Shown piece by piece: positions 23,522 to 35,585 of a stretch of 64,000 nt of DNA. This DNA comes from Rotaria socialis (taxonomy: Eukaryota > Rotifera > Eurotatoria > Philodinida > Philodinidae). The stretch's first letter is position 1. The number at the start of each line of letters is the position of its first letter. Position numbers and translations under genes: made by a program. The notes below the pieces were generated by a model that was not told the DNA's origin, did not search any database, and saw only the letters and a program-made list of their open reading frames with translations. The DNA is taken from positions 149,281 to 213,280 of the forward strand of contig CAJNYU010002723.1 of NCBI GenBank assembly GCA_905331475.1, given 5' to 3'.

Positions 23522-24634
23522 ATGATACGTTTTATCCGTACGATCCAATCCAATCAAGCTCTTATTATTATTATTATTACTCTATTTGTTTTATCTCCAT
23601 TTTTAAATATTTTCTATCAACCATATTCCGTTTCATCTGAAATAGTACCTTTGAGCCCTTCCAATTATACTCGATACGACCGATTTTGCCATGAAGTAGC
23701 TCAACGGATCAAAAGTGAAATTCCATCAAACAATATTATTCATCTTGATCCAAACATGGGACCTATACCATATTATTACTCGCAATGGCGTTCAAATGCG
23801 CTTATGCCTCGTGGTCTTACTCAATGTGAACATGCTGTTTATATGCATCTTCTATTTGTACTTATTGAAAAAGTTTTTAAAAAATATAACATTAAATATA
23901 TGATGATGGCTGCGACGCTTCTTGGTAAATACAGTTAATAAGATATTATAATTTAATAGTGCTCTTTTGTTTTTATTAATTTCATTTTAGGGAGTTATAC
24001 TCATCATGATATATTACCGTGGGATGATGATGTAGATCTACGTGTTTCAATTTCAGATCGTTATCGTTTACAATCAATTATTATTGAAGAACTTTCATCA
24101 GAACCCTATTCAATTCGTATTATGCAATTACACAATTCACGTAATTATGATAAAATATTTTTTTCTTGGTGTCCCCACGCCGGTAGGACACCATGGCGTT
24201 TTCCATTTATCGACATATTTTATCATGATCAAAATTCAACACATGTTTGGTTATTGGGACAGCCAAGTAGCTGTCCTGTTCGCGTTGCAGATATATTTCC
24301 TTTAGTACTTCGACCTTTGGGATCATTGTGGTTATATGGGCCTCGAGAGCCAATGGCACATTTTGAATCACGCAGAATGCAAGCAATTGAAACGGGTTGT
24401 TTTATTTTTCCTTACTCTCATAAATATGAAAAATTGATGATGCCTAATATTATTTATGCCAATTGTACACAACTTAAGACTGATTATCCGTATGTAGAAA
24501 GAATATGTCTAACAAACCGATGTACAGAATATTTGAAATCGAACTTTACAACAATCATACATTCGCTTACTTATTATTATCCGTATAGAACGTTTTTATA
24601 TGCGGAAAGAAATAAATCATACAAAGCATGTTAA
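23522..24634 (+). CDS. LicD/fukutin-related family phosphotransferase, type II membrane protein
   Basis: Two exons, 23522-23924 and 23991-24634, 348 residues. One N-terminal signal-anchor helix (ALIIIIITLFVLSPFLNIFY, about 13-32) indicates a Golgi type II topology. The nucleotidyltransferase-fold core is marked by MMAATLLG then SYTHHDILPWDDDVDLRV (about 136-153). The DxD acids at 146-150 are the metal-binding signature of LicD and fukutin/FKRP-type transferases, which move phosphocholine or ribitol phosphate onto glycans. PFIDIFYHD and ETGCFIFPY follow. Several NxT/NxS sites suggest N-glycosylation. The family is expanded in many invertebrates, so the substrate cannot be predicted. Confidence 0.82.
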
Positions 24635-24792
24635 CCGTTATTTTTATTTTTTAATAAATGCCCCTAATCCACTCTCCCCCGACGACTCCCCGCGGAGTCC
24701 CCGCAAAATAACAAAATCCCTGTGGAATCCCTGTCGTTAGTCACCAGGGACTTCTTATTTGGGGGATTCTTCTAGGGAAAATTGACTAGGGC

Positions 24793-25957
24793 GGGTCATT
24801 CGACCAGAGGTCGTCAAGTTCATTCGGCAATCACACTTAAATTTCTTGAAATTTTCAGGGTTTGTAGAGACTTTTTCGCTGATCATTGTGATAATCAACT
24901 TTTCCAAAATAAGCTCTTTTTTCGCGTAGATAGAGTTCAAATACAAGAAATACAGTTTTTCAAAAAAATAAAACAAAACTTACATTTTTTTTCGAAATAG
25001 CGATAAATGTCCCTCTTTCTTTACCTGAATTTTAAAACCAACCACATATTCAGATTCCTCGTGAAAAACTATCAGAATTCATAGGGATTAGAAGAATTTT
25101 GTACGATCCACTAAGGCCGAGATAATTCGCCAGAAAAAAACATTGTTTGAAAAATTTGCTGAAGAAGTTGCGATGAACCGGAATAGTAACATTACTAGTT
25201 CGATACAGAAAATTTTCCTCTACTAGATGCACTATTTCTTTTAGTCCCCACTTTAAATTCAGTAAGCAACAACTGCCGACAATACTTTAGATTGTAATTT
25301 TTCAGAAAGCCTTTGATTAATTTATTCATAAAATCTGACCAGTTGGTCCAATTATTATTTGCAACTTTCAACGCTTGTAGAGTTTTTTATGCTGATCATT
25401 ATCACAAGATATTATTCAATGTTCAATTTTATTTTCATTGCGATATGGGTCAAATACTATCAATCACTATTACCTTCTTTGAAATTATGCATAAAAACCG
25501 ATACTTCTTTCTCGAAACAAAAGTGATAGCGTAATACTATTTGTGGAAATTCAAACGCTACTTAAATATGCTGATTGCGCATTAAAAACTGTGTCAGAAT
25601 TTCTGTGAAATTTATAGGTTTTCACATATTCTTATGATGTCTGTCTGATCATATGTGATACACACGGGAAAGATAAATGATGAAAAAAGATTTCGAATTA
25701 AATAGAAAAGTAAATTATCCAAAATAAGAATCTCATTATTTCGGTAGAGCACAATTTGCTCTACACTATTCGTTAATCAGTTTTATCCACACATTTCATT
25801 TCATTTCAAAGGCAGTAGTTGTTGAAAATATTTATAAATGAATGTTCATAGTTTATTATCAAAATGATCAGCGAGAAAGTCTCTACAAACCCTGAAAGTT
25901 TCAAGAAATTTGGGCGTGGCCGCCGGATGGACCTGGCGACTTCTGGTGGAATGACCC
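24793..25957. repeat. Long inverted-repeat element
   Basis: 24793-24905 (starting GGGTCATTCGACCAGAGGTC) is the inverse of about 25847-25957. Both arms share GGGTTTGTAGAGACTTT and GCTGATCATT. A third, diverged direct copy of the inner segment sits at about 25370-25500. No intact coding frame. Likely a non-autonomous DNA transposon, about 1.16 kb. Confidence 0.6.
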
Positions 25958-27184
25958 AAATAGAAATTTGTTTGAAAAAAAATACAAACACACAAGTCAT
26001 TTAAGAAACATCTATAAATATTTTGTTAAAAACACAATGAATTTATTTTCTTTGTGTTGCCTTGAATTCAATGAATGTCAAACAATTTTGAATAATGATC
26101 TACATGATGCATTGATCTTTATATCGATAAATACTGAAAGTATCGTTTTTTTAAGGGCCATTTTAACTAATTAACAAATTTTTAGTGTACAAACACTAGT
26201 TAATATCTGTATTGGATGGTATATCATTTTATTTATGCTAAGATCTTATTTATTAAAATCTACTCTTAAACCCACAGAGTATGATATATCAGTTCTTATT
26301 AACCCAATATTTATTTAGGGCAAATAATAATAGGAAAATAAATTTCAATTCAACACATATGGCTGCAGTCAGGAGGTTTATTTACACGAATATGCTTATT
26401 CAGATTCTAGTCTAATGCAACATAAAACCGTAAGTAACTTAACATGAATTCGCTTTGTTTTAATTAATTATTAGTTTATAACTTTTGAGTTATAATTTTT
26501 TCACTATAGTTATACGGCGAAAAGATCTTAGAAGAATTGAATTAAGGGGGAAATATTAAGTTTAAACTCAATATGAAATGTTTGCTAACATAAATCAAAG
26601 TTCGATCGAGAATAAAAATCAATCATTACTTATCGCATGCGAATTTCAAAGTGGTATCATAAAAAAAATAATTGTGACCCCTATAATAAATTAGATTATA
26701 TAAAGATCAATAAGTCCTTAGTCACTTTGATTTTGAGTATACAATCATTTATTCAGAGTTGATACATGAAATATATGAAAAATTCAATCAATGCTCTACT
26801 ATAGTTATATGATATTTATCTAAAAGACCTGCGTCTTGCTTTCAATAATTATCCATTGATTCTTATCAGAGAAAATTTATACAATAAAAACTTCGATTGA
26901 AACTTCGGCGATGTTCTATCTTCAATCAATATATTTTCTCATATTTACTCACGTGTATAAACTCCATCAGATTTTACTGTCGTCGTTTTTTTTCCTTTCT
27001 TATATGTATAATTTCCAGTCAATCATTCATTCATTCACTTTTTAGTAATAAATAAAATCGCTCAAGTGGAACAGTGACTCGGTTAGGCACGTGTTTAATT
27101 ATTTTTATTTGTGTTAATATGTTGTTAAAATATCACAAGAAACATCTAGTATCGTAAATAATCTAACTGTAATTGTCATATAGA
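25958..27184. other. Intergenic, nothing recognised
   Basis: AT-rich spacer between the inverted-repeat element and the next gene. The open frame at 25968-26174 has no motif. Confidence 0.4.
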
Positions 27185-28565
27185 ATGAAACCATTCTTCT
27201 TTGTGACACTTATTCTTTGTTTAACATTTCGGTAACTGGACAATTCGTCGCAAGACAATTCGTCGCGGACATGTTTATTCTAATTTAATTAAGGGAGACT
27301 AATGAGAATGTAGAATAATTGATATAGATAAATGTATGAATAGTGACAAGAAATGCCTTCTGTTACTGAGGAGAATTATTTTATATTTATTTTTAAAATT
27401 AATGGGTTTTTTCTGATTTTCCCAAAATCCTATTAGATTATTTATTTTTTCCTTGAGATTCATAACTCAGTCTACGAAATTCGTGGGCTTATTCAATTAC
27501 ATCAAGCAACACGTCATATTCACTTTCATTAAGTTACATTGCAACCAATTGTCTTGCGACGAACCGTCCATACGACGAATTATCCACGCGACGAATTGTC
27601 TCGCGACGAATTGACCTAATACCAACATTTCCAATTCATGTGTACACTCTTTTTGAAAGTAAAACAAAGCGACATTTATTTAATTATATAACTATCATAT
27701 TTCGTGTTTACTTCTTCTAGTTCAAGATACATTAAATATCTTATGCTATCAGTTTCCTCTCATATTTACAGACGATAGTTCAAGTTGACAATGTGCACGT
27801 TCACGTAGAGATCAAAATACGTTAACCACAAATGTGTATCTTGATAATCCAACTCAAATAATTCTTTTTATTATTATTGATCAGTCACCATCACAGCTAT
27901 CTTCCATTGATATTGATATCAATTTTAATCAATCATCAGATTCACCTTCTATCATTAATAAAATCCGTCTTGGCTTATTTGTAACTCAATCTAATTTTAC
28001 CATAAACAATCAAACTAAGAGATATTACACTTCAAATGACATAGCAATATTTCTTTGGGAAGATTTAACAGGAAATAACTATGATCCTATTGATTTAATT
28101 CAAATTCAAAATTCCCAATCTGATATTGATAGGAGCTTATGTAAATGGGATTCAAATCGATGGAATCGTTTATTCAATGAAAATGTACCTACAGATATTT
28201 CATATTTTTATTTTCTTAAGACAACAACACATCAATTCATATTTACACTTGTAGATACAAGTAATAAATCATTATCATTATTACCACCATCCCCTTATTT
28301 AAGCATACTCTATTGTTATTCACACAGATTCGACGGAATTGAGATAATAATTATCGTTTGTTTTGGCACCCTGTTTGCTGTCATAATTGCGAGTTTTGGT
28401 CTGTTACACTATTTCAAGAGAGAGAATAATCGAACGGAACGTTTTCCACGATATCATAATCGAGAAGTACATAATAAATTAATTGAAAATCAATCTAAAA
28501 ATATTCGACATCGTGCAAGTGGATCAAGATCTTCTAGAGACCAAGAAAATTCAACGTCTACATAA
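27185..28565 (+). CDS. Type I membrane protein, unrecognised
   Basis: Exon 1 (27185-27231) encodes a signal peptide (MKPFFFVTLILCLTF). Exon 2 (27809-28565) continues in frame if the acceptor is ACGTAG at 27803-27808; earlier AG sites run into stops. Total 267 residues. The ectodomain (about 16-185) is rich in Asn/Ser with NFT, NQT and NKS glycosylation sites and few cysteines. A single helix (EIIIIVCFGTLFAVIIASFG) is followed by a basic cytoplasmic tail with RASGSRSSRD and a Ser/Thr end. The intron carries an inverted-repeat element. Receptor or adhesion-like architecture, but no family recognised. The 5' acceptor is the weak point. Confidence 0.55.
27236..27614. mobile_element. Intronic element with iterated GACAATTCGTCGC ends
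   Basis: The left end has two copies of ACAATTCGTCGC (about 27239 and 27256). The right end carries four inverted variants (GCGACGAA(T/C).GTC-like) between about 27555 and 27612. Multiple short iterons near both ends, facing inward, are typical of transposase-binding sites. No coding frame. It sits wholly inside the intron of the type I membrane protein gene. Confidence 0.6.
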
Positions 28566-30281
28566 TATATTAAGATCATTAGCGATATTTTAATAATAAA
28601 TTGAAATATCAATTAGACTAGAACGTTTTTGAACAGTAGTCTACTGTGATACATTTTTTTTCTAAGCAAGAAATGGTAACTTTTCCCATTAAATAACAGT
28701 TGAAAGTATAAAACAAAATATCAAAAATGCTATAAGAATTCTTTTAAAATATAAAATGACAGCCTGAAAAATTTTCATGAAAATTCCGTAAAAATAGAAA
28801 CTGACACTAAATCTAACCTAAAAAACAAGATGGCACGTGCCTAATGAATATTATATAAGAATTTGGTTTTCATTCATGACAGATTATCAAGAATATGGCT
28901 CTTTTCAATAATAGGATGATAAAGAAATATGTCATCGACACCTAAAAGAACACTTTTGCAAATAGTTATTCTTTTTCGTTTATATATAACAGACAATCAT
29001 GATAGAATTGCTATTTTTTTGGAAGAGTTGAGCGCGGAAATAATTTCAAACAAGTACATTTTTGTTTTAAGATCTCTAGATAAATTTTATAATAATGTTG
29101 AGTATAGAAGATCCTCGCCAAAAAAATGAATAGTTTTTCTACATTTGATAGGCTGCTATCTAAAAGTGAAATCTCTCAGGAGATACTGTTTTTGTTTGTG
29201 AATAAAAAGTATTATTCTGTATTTCGAATCTTTTCTCATAAATGACACTCACAAAGACCCGTAAAAAAGTCTCATTTCACTCCATAATCGTAAATATGCT
29301 GCTGAAGACACTCTTGTATCTTATTGTCAAAGTTTAAGTTACAATTTTCTTTAATTTTATATATCGGACTTTTTATATCAACAAGATATTTTTATGAACA
29401 AAAACGACAAGCAGATATAAGTGCATTTTACGGGTTTATTTTGTCTTATGGATTATTTTGTTTAATTCAAGTTGTAATGCTAGCAAAAGAACTAGTTCCT
29501 AATGAAATTGTAAATGATTATAAATAATTTAAATACAAATCGGTAGTTGCAAACATCAGTACTACAGATTTGTCTTAATAAATATTTATCTACTTCCTTC
29601 CTAATATTTATAATTACGTTAAAATTAAAACTAGATCTGGAGATTTAATGTTATAAAAAATTAAAAAAAGAACTTCCTTATTTCTTTTATGAATGTTTTT
29701 GTAGTATTTTACCTAGAGAACTACACAAGTGATATACCCATAAGTGATATTTTGTAATAAAATTCCAATTGTGAGCTACTCCATACAAAGACTTTTATTA
29801 ATTATATGGCAAAGAAGTTTGTTTCGCCGTCATATAATTCTAGGCTTAGGCCGGCTTAATTATGAAAGTGAAGTTTATCAAAAGATTATTTTGAACGATA
29901 ATTAAATTCTTTTGCTAGAAAAAAAATCTTACATTACAATTTCAGTAACTTTTTTCCTTATGTATTTGGTTTCTTTCTTGCGCATTCATAGAAATATTTC
30001 TTCATCATCTTCAATTTAAATTACGCAACTACACATCGATTGTATTTGTTTTAATTTGGCTCTATTTATTCGTGACATTCTATCTTTTTTATGATTTTTA
30101 GTACAGCTTTTTCGGACGCTTACGAGAGAGAAAGATAACGATAACATATAGAGAATAGAATACAAAGAACAGAAAACAAACAAACTGGAGAGGCAGTGAT
30201 GACGAATCCACGTGTATTGAATTCTTTTTTCTTTCTTGACTATTCTTCCCTTATCGAATATCTTTGAAACTAAAGCATCGT
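28566..30281. other. Intergenic, one orphan open stretch
   Basis: AT-rich. 29324-29527 (+) reads as two hydrophobic helices (FSLILYIGLFIS and FYGFILSYGLFCLIQVVML) and ends in a stop after NEIVNDYK. It has no ATG and no upstream exon was found, so it may be a membrane-protein gene fragment. Confidence 0.35.
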
Positions 30282-30353
30282 GCTAGGGAAAGGAAACGAA
30301 CCTTCTGCTATCTGACTAAATCAGATGCATAGAACCACTACGCCCTCCCTGGC
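30282..30353 (-). tRNA. tRNA-like sequence with UUA (ochre) anticodon
   Basis: A 72-nt cloverleaf: acceptor GCCAGGG/CCCTAGC (one mismatch), anticodon stem ATCTG/CAGAT fully paired around loop ATTTAGT, variable AGCA, T stem GAAGG/CCTTT around TTCGTTT. U33 and purine 37 are intact and positions 34-36 read TTA, which would pair with the stop codon UAA. The B-box-like GGTTCG is kept, but T-loop A58 is T. It could be a suppressor-type tRNA, a mutated tRNA pseudogene or the head of a tRNA-derived SINE. Confidence 0.5.
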
Positions 30354-30680
30354 TATCAATTGTATTTCATACTTGATTGTCACAAAGAATCTATCCGAGC
30401 TTAATATTTTCGAATGTATGGATTCTATTTTTAAAAAGTCATGATGATATTTCTACATTTCATTGATTTCAATAGAAGAAAAGAATATAGATTTGACATT
30501 GATCTTGATTCAGAAGTGATTTGAATTGCTTCTTTATTGACTTTTTTTTTCAAATTCATCCATATCATTATTTGACTCTGAATAAAACGAACGTATAACT
30601 AGTAACCCTGACAGAAAAACAATAAAATACGAACAGAACAAAAAAAGTTGAAAAGGTAATGTTCGTTGTTCTGCGTTTGT
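30354..30680. other. 3' flank of HSP90
   Basis: Holds the presumed HSP90 3' UTR. A minus-strand AATAAA lies near 30534-30539. Nothing else seen. Confidence 0.4.
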
Positions 30681-33076
30681 TTAATCAACTTCTTCCATGC
30701 GAGAAGCTTCAGCTGAAACAGCAGCCGCATTCTCTCCAGTTGCTTCAAGTGGTGGCATGTTTGCAGTTGAATCTCCAGCAGCTGTTCCACTTTCAACAGC
30801 ATCGTCTTCATCAATACCTAAGCCGAGTTTAATCATGCGGAATATACGATCTGAATGTTGTTGTGGTAATTCAAGAGTAAAACCACTGGCTAACAATGAT
30901 GTTTCATATAATAAAGTAACTAAATCTTTAACGGATTTATCATTTTTATCTTGATCAACTTTTAATTTGAGCGTCTTGATGATTGAATGATCAGGATTGA
31001 TTTCAAGATGTTTTTTAGCAGCCATATAACCCATGGTTGATGTATCACGTAAAGCTTGAGCTTTCATGATACGTTCCATAGATGCTGACCAACCATATTG
31101 TGATGTAACTAGAGATACAATAACAAATTAGACATACAAAAAATAAACTAAATAATCGCATTTGAAAACTTACCAACACAACATGGTGATGAAACAAGTC
31201 GATTGCTAACAACAACTTTTTCGATTTTCTTGTCCAAAATATCTTTCATTACTTTGCATAATGTTTCATATTTTTCTTTGTCTTGTTCTCGTCTAGAAAG
31301 AAAAAACTTATTATTTAATAAGATCGAAATCTAATTTAACATACTTCTTCTTTTCTTCTTCATCTTCTGGTAATTCTAAACCTTCTTTGGTGACAGAAAC
31401 AAGTGTTTTGCCATCGAATTCTTTCAATTGTTGTACGCAATATTCATCAATTGGTTCAGTCATGTAGATGATTTCAAAACCACGTTTACGTATGCGTTCA
31501 ACAAATGAAGATTGATCAACAATTTGTCGAGATTCACCCGTAATGTAATAAATGTCTTTTTGATTTTCTTTCATTCGTGATACATAGTCTTTCAACGATG
31601 TTAATTCATCGCCGGATGTTGATGAATGATAACGTAAGAAACTAGCGATTTTCGAACGATTTGCTGAGTCTTCATGAATGCCAAGCTTCAAATTACGTGA
31701 GAATTGTTCATAAAATTTCTTGAACGATTCTTTATCTTCAGCTATTTCTTCCATCAGTTCTACACATTTTTTGACTAAATTTTTTCTAATCACTTTAAGA
31801 ATTTTATTTTGTTGTAACGTTTCACGAGAAATATTCAATGGTAAATCTTCTGAATCAACAACACCTTTAATGAAATTCAAATATTCAGGCATTAATTCTT
31901 CACAATTTTCCATAATAAATACACGACGAACGTATAATTTAATTGAATTTTTTGTTTTGCGATTTTCAAATAAATCAAATGGTGCACGTTTTGGAATAAA
32001 TAATAAAGCTCGAAATTCAAGTTGACCTTCAACATTGAAGTGCTTCACAGCCAAATGATCTTCCCAGTCATTTGTTAATTGTTTATAAAATTCAGCATAT
32101 TCTTCAGTTGAAATATCTTCAGGATTTCGTGTCCAAATTGGTTTTTGTTTGTTAAGTTCTTCTTCGTCAGTGTATTTTTCTTTTATTTTCTTCTTCTTTT
32201 TCTTATCGACATCTTTCTTCTTGTCATCGTCTTCGTCTTCATCGATTTCTTCAACTTTAGTTTCATCTTTTTTAGTTTCGTCTTCAGCTTTCTTTTCTTC
32301 TTTCTTTTCATCTTCTGCTTCATCATCGGAAATTTCTTTTTCTCGTTCTTTTTGCACAAGTAATTTAATTGGATAACCAATGAATTGTGAATGTTTCTTA
32401 ATGACTTCTTTAATGCGTTTTTCTTCAAGATATTCAGTCTGATCTTCTTTAAGATACATAACAATTTTTGTACCACGATTAAGTGGTTCACCAGTTGTAT
32501 CTCGTTTGATGATAAATGAACCACCAGCACTGGATTCCCATACATATTGTTCATCATCGTTATGTTTCGATGTAACTACTACTCTATCAGCTACTAAATA
32601 TGATGAATAAAAACCAACACCGAATTGACCAATCATGGAAATATCAGCACCGGCTTGAAGCGCCTCCATAAAAGCGCGAGTACCTGATCGAGCAATGGTA
32701 CCCAAGTTATTAACGAGATCGGCCTAGAAAATAAAATAATTGTTAAAATTTGCTTTGAAGATAAATTTTTCCTTGTTATATAAATGCCTACCTTTGTCAT
32801 ACCAATACCGGTATCAATGATGGTTAATGTATTACTTGCTTTGTCCGGTATCATTTTAATAAATAATTCTTTTCCAGTATCAAGTTTAGTTGAATCAGTA
32901 AGAGATTCATAACGAATTTTATCCAAAGCATCAGATGAATTGGAAATAAGTTCACGAAGAAAAATTTCTTTATTCGAATAAAATGTATTGATAATTAAAG
33001 ACATTAATTGAGCAATTTCAGCTTGAAAAGCGAATGTTTCAGCATCACCAGCATCTTGTTCCATTTTGTCAGTCAT
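30681..33076 (-). CDS. HSP90: Cytosolic heat shock protein HSP90
   Basis: Four exons: 32792-33076, 31345-32723, 31174-31292, 30681-31108; 736 residues, typical for cytosolic HSP90. The ATP-driven chaperone matures kinases, steroid receptors and many other clients. The GHKL ATPase domain has [21 protein letters not shown] near residue 20, [25 protein letters not shown] (exon 1 end) and [17 protein letters not shown]. An acidic Lys/Glu linker covers about 215-275. The middle domain has [19 protein letters not shown]. The C-terminus has [18 protein letters not shown] and ends in the TPR-cochaperone motif MEEVD, which marks the cytosolic form. The upstream TTG/GTG frame was rejected in favour of the ATG at 33076. 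Heat-shock elements lie upstream. Confidence 0.97.
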
Positions 33077-33169
33077 TGTAGCAAAAAGCACAATTGAGTT
33101 TGATGAAGATTTAATGTGTACGATGAATTTCGAGGAAAGAAATGCAAGTAAAATGCAAGCTTAACCTAC

Positions 33170-33225
33170 TACTTATATGAAATCTGGAGAGAAGACTAGA
33201 AGAATCGAGAAAGATCGAGAACAAC
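33170..33225 (-). promoter_or_regulatory. Candidate heat-shock promoter of HSP90
   Basis: 33199-33221 contains five pentamer-type half-sites in perfect 5-bp register, alternating GAA and aTC (GAAgaATCgaGAAagATCgaGAA on the plus strand). This is the HSF array pattern with T to A at the first base of each inverted unit. About 20 bp closer to the gene, CATATAAG (minus strand, near 33172-33181) can serve as a TATA box, about 100 bp before the ATG. A second TATA-like run lies near 33310. Confidence 0.45.
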
Positions 33226-34467
33226 GAGAAAAAGAAATAATGCTCTGCTCTGCTGTGCTTTGCCCTTGTTCGTTTTTCTTTCTTTCTTTCTTTCTATTTC
33301 TTCCTTCTTCTATATAATAGGATGCATATTACTCATCGATAGAGTCACTATGCAGAAAGTCACTGGTTGGAAACTACCTAATGAAAAAGACCTAGTGTGC
33401 ATATTGTGACGTATTTGGAAAAAGTTGGAAGAAAAATGAATTTATAAAATCGTGTTCAAAATATTTGGTTTAGTTTTTTTTTCTTTCATATATTTTTTGA
33501 AAAGAAAATTATAATCCGGAGAGAGGATTCTGATGTAGATGCCTTTGTTTCTTTTTTTGCCATGTCAACGATACGATGGCCTTGGATTCTTTTTTAAAAG
33601 ATGATAAGCAAGGAAGAGAATGAACTTTCTTTTCTTAGATATAAATGATATTTATCAAATGTTAAATCAATATATTGTTTGCTTTTCTTGCTGCAATTTT
33701 ATAATTTAAATACTGAGAAAAATTTCGAATCAATCTATAACGAATTAAGATCAATATACTCAATAGGCTTTTGTGTGCACTCAGAAGATTCGTTGCATTG
33801 CTTTTCTTTTTCTTATGATATTATAATTAAAAGAGAAAATGTTTTGTAAATAATCCATGTGCTAGAATTTGCTAGTAATTTTGAAAAATAATTTTTCGAA
33901 TTAAACAAAACTTGATGAATTTTAAAATAACATTCTCTAGAAAGATCAGTAGTGTCCAATGACTGAAGTTTAGGAATTCGTCCGATACCTAGAAGTCCCA
34001 GTCAAAAGAAATAATAACTTCCAGGAAACAAGAATTGATCAACGAAACAATCACATATCCTAATTCATTCCTCTATCCATCTCTTCACATTATATACCCA
34101 CCAAAATTTGAAAACCGTAACAATGCCCAACCTAAACATCCTTCACATTCACCCCCAGACATCCTTACGATAGCTCAGAAAATCATCACTATCCGGACAA
34201 CCAAAGAAACATCCAGAACTGATTCTCTCCCCCAGCGAAGGAAACTGACATTGAAAACTCAATTCCACAGCACATGTACCTGGCTACTATACACCAAGCA
34301 ATGCGCAAAACCGAAAAATTTGAACTATACTAGTTCCATTGACAGCACCTAGCAACTGACCTATTTACTCTGAAGGGAAACACTCCCTCTCCCATCCAGT
34401 GTCTGTGTCTGGGAGACCGACACTCAACGAATACATGTTGACAATCTTTCTCGATAATAGAAGACGC
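33226..34467. other. Intergenic; start of a GC-richer island
   Basis: Includes a (CTTT)n run near 33271-33294. From about 33950 the base composition becomes visibly less AT-rich than the surroundings and continues so to about 35580. The frame at 34035-34352 (+, TTG start) has no recognised motif. Confidence 0.4.
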
Positions 34468-34690
34468 CGGGGAACTGAAGAATTATAGTAGTTCTGCTGA
34501 TAGTGCCCAAGGACTGACCCTACTACCGTCAAGGTATCAACCAATATTTGCTTCGAGTAACAATGTAATCGATATTGGTCGCCTACACTTTCCTAGTAAC
34601 TCGATGGAAGTGGGGATGAATTCCTGGATGGTAGTAGGATCGGTCCCTGGGTACTATCAGCAGAACTATTATAATTACTTGGTTCCCCGG
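34468..34690. repeat. Hairpin-forming inverted repeat
   Basis: The left arm from 34468 (GGGGAACTGAAGAATTATAG) pairs with the inverse of the segment ending at 34690 over about 60 bp (shared TAGTTCTGCTGATAGT). Around 34325-34365 lies a further diverged copy of the left arm (TAGTTCCATTGACAGCACC). Likely a small non-autonomous transposon family. No coding. Confidence 0.55.
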
Positions 34691-35585
34691 TACTTTTCTG
34701 GATCCAGGATAAATTAGAATACTGATGTGAGAAACAGCAGTTTCCAACCCGGAACAATCATTCCGACTGTCGGAACGGTCATCTTAACAGGTCTGAAACG
34801 GCTATAAAATGGTATAATAAGGCGTTCATTTTCGCCGTAATCCGCCAGCTCGTTTTACGGACCGTTTTTCCGCTAAAAAACGGGCATCGTTTTTAACAGT
34901 ATATTTGTCGTTTTCCGAGCTGACGGAAAACGGCGCCGTTTTTACGGTCATGTACGCACCATTTTCTTGAACCTGGGCAGTTACTAGAAGGATGTCGGAT
35001 GAGTCCTTATTAGGTAACTTGGTTAGAAGCATGGTATTGTCATTGTGAGATTTTCGATAAGAATCGCAGGTTAGTCTTGAATAGGTATTGTTGTATATAC
35101 GATTGGTAGTCATTTCCTAATGTTTTTCACTACTGTCGCGTTTGTACACATAAATCCTTTGTTGAGGGATTGTCATCGGTTTCTAGTTTTTACCTGAGAA
35201 GTTTGTGTGCTAGATCGATGGTAGGCAATCCCTACTGGAGGAATTGAGTAATTGTGTAGTGTCTTTCGGAGAAGGTGTCGAATGGTGCGGTGTTCGTTAG
35301 GAATATGTCTTGGTATTGAGAAGGATTCAAGTAGCGTTTGTGGGGCAATCGCTAATTCCTCTAGTGCCTTCCTGTTTATTGCTGATGTTCGGATGAATCG
35401 GAAGAAATCCCATACCTCAGTCCTTGGACACCCTTCAGAAAAATTAATCGAACTAAGCATTTGCATATCAGTAGTAACGGTGTCAAAGAAAAATGAGCTA
35501 AGACAATATAATTTTATTGTTTCCCAACAGCATAACGAGCAAAACAGTTCGTTAAGGAATATAAATAATCATGAACGTGAATAAG
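34691..35585. other. GC-richer non-coding stretch with overlapping open frames
   Basis: Frames of 95-110 codons lie open on both strands (34826-35113 -, 35173-35466 -, 35252-35584 +) without recognisable motifs, probably a by-product of composition. 34830-34955 repeats CGTTTT/AAAACG motifs eight or so times in both orientations. Confidence 0.4.

Noticed and set aside
29324..29527. Hydrophobic open frame
   Set aside because: TTG start, no upstream exon, and too short to assign; noted only in the intergenic entry.
30697..30954. Plus-strand frame opposite the HSP90 3' exon
   Set aside because: Antisense shadow of a well-supported coding exon.
32145..32376. Phe/Ser-rich plus-strand frames
   Set aside because: Antisense of the HSP90 Lys/Glu linker.
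34035..35584. Four frames of 95-110 codons on both strands
   Set aside because: Mutually overlapping, no motifs, consistent with lower AT content alone.
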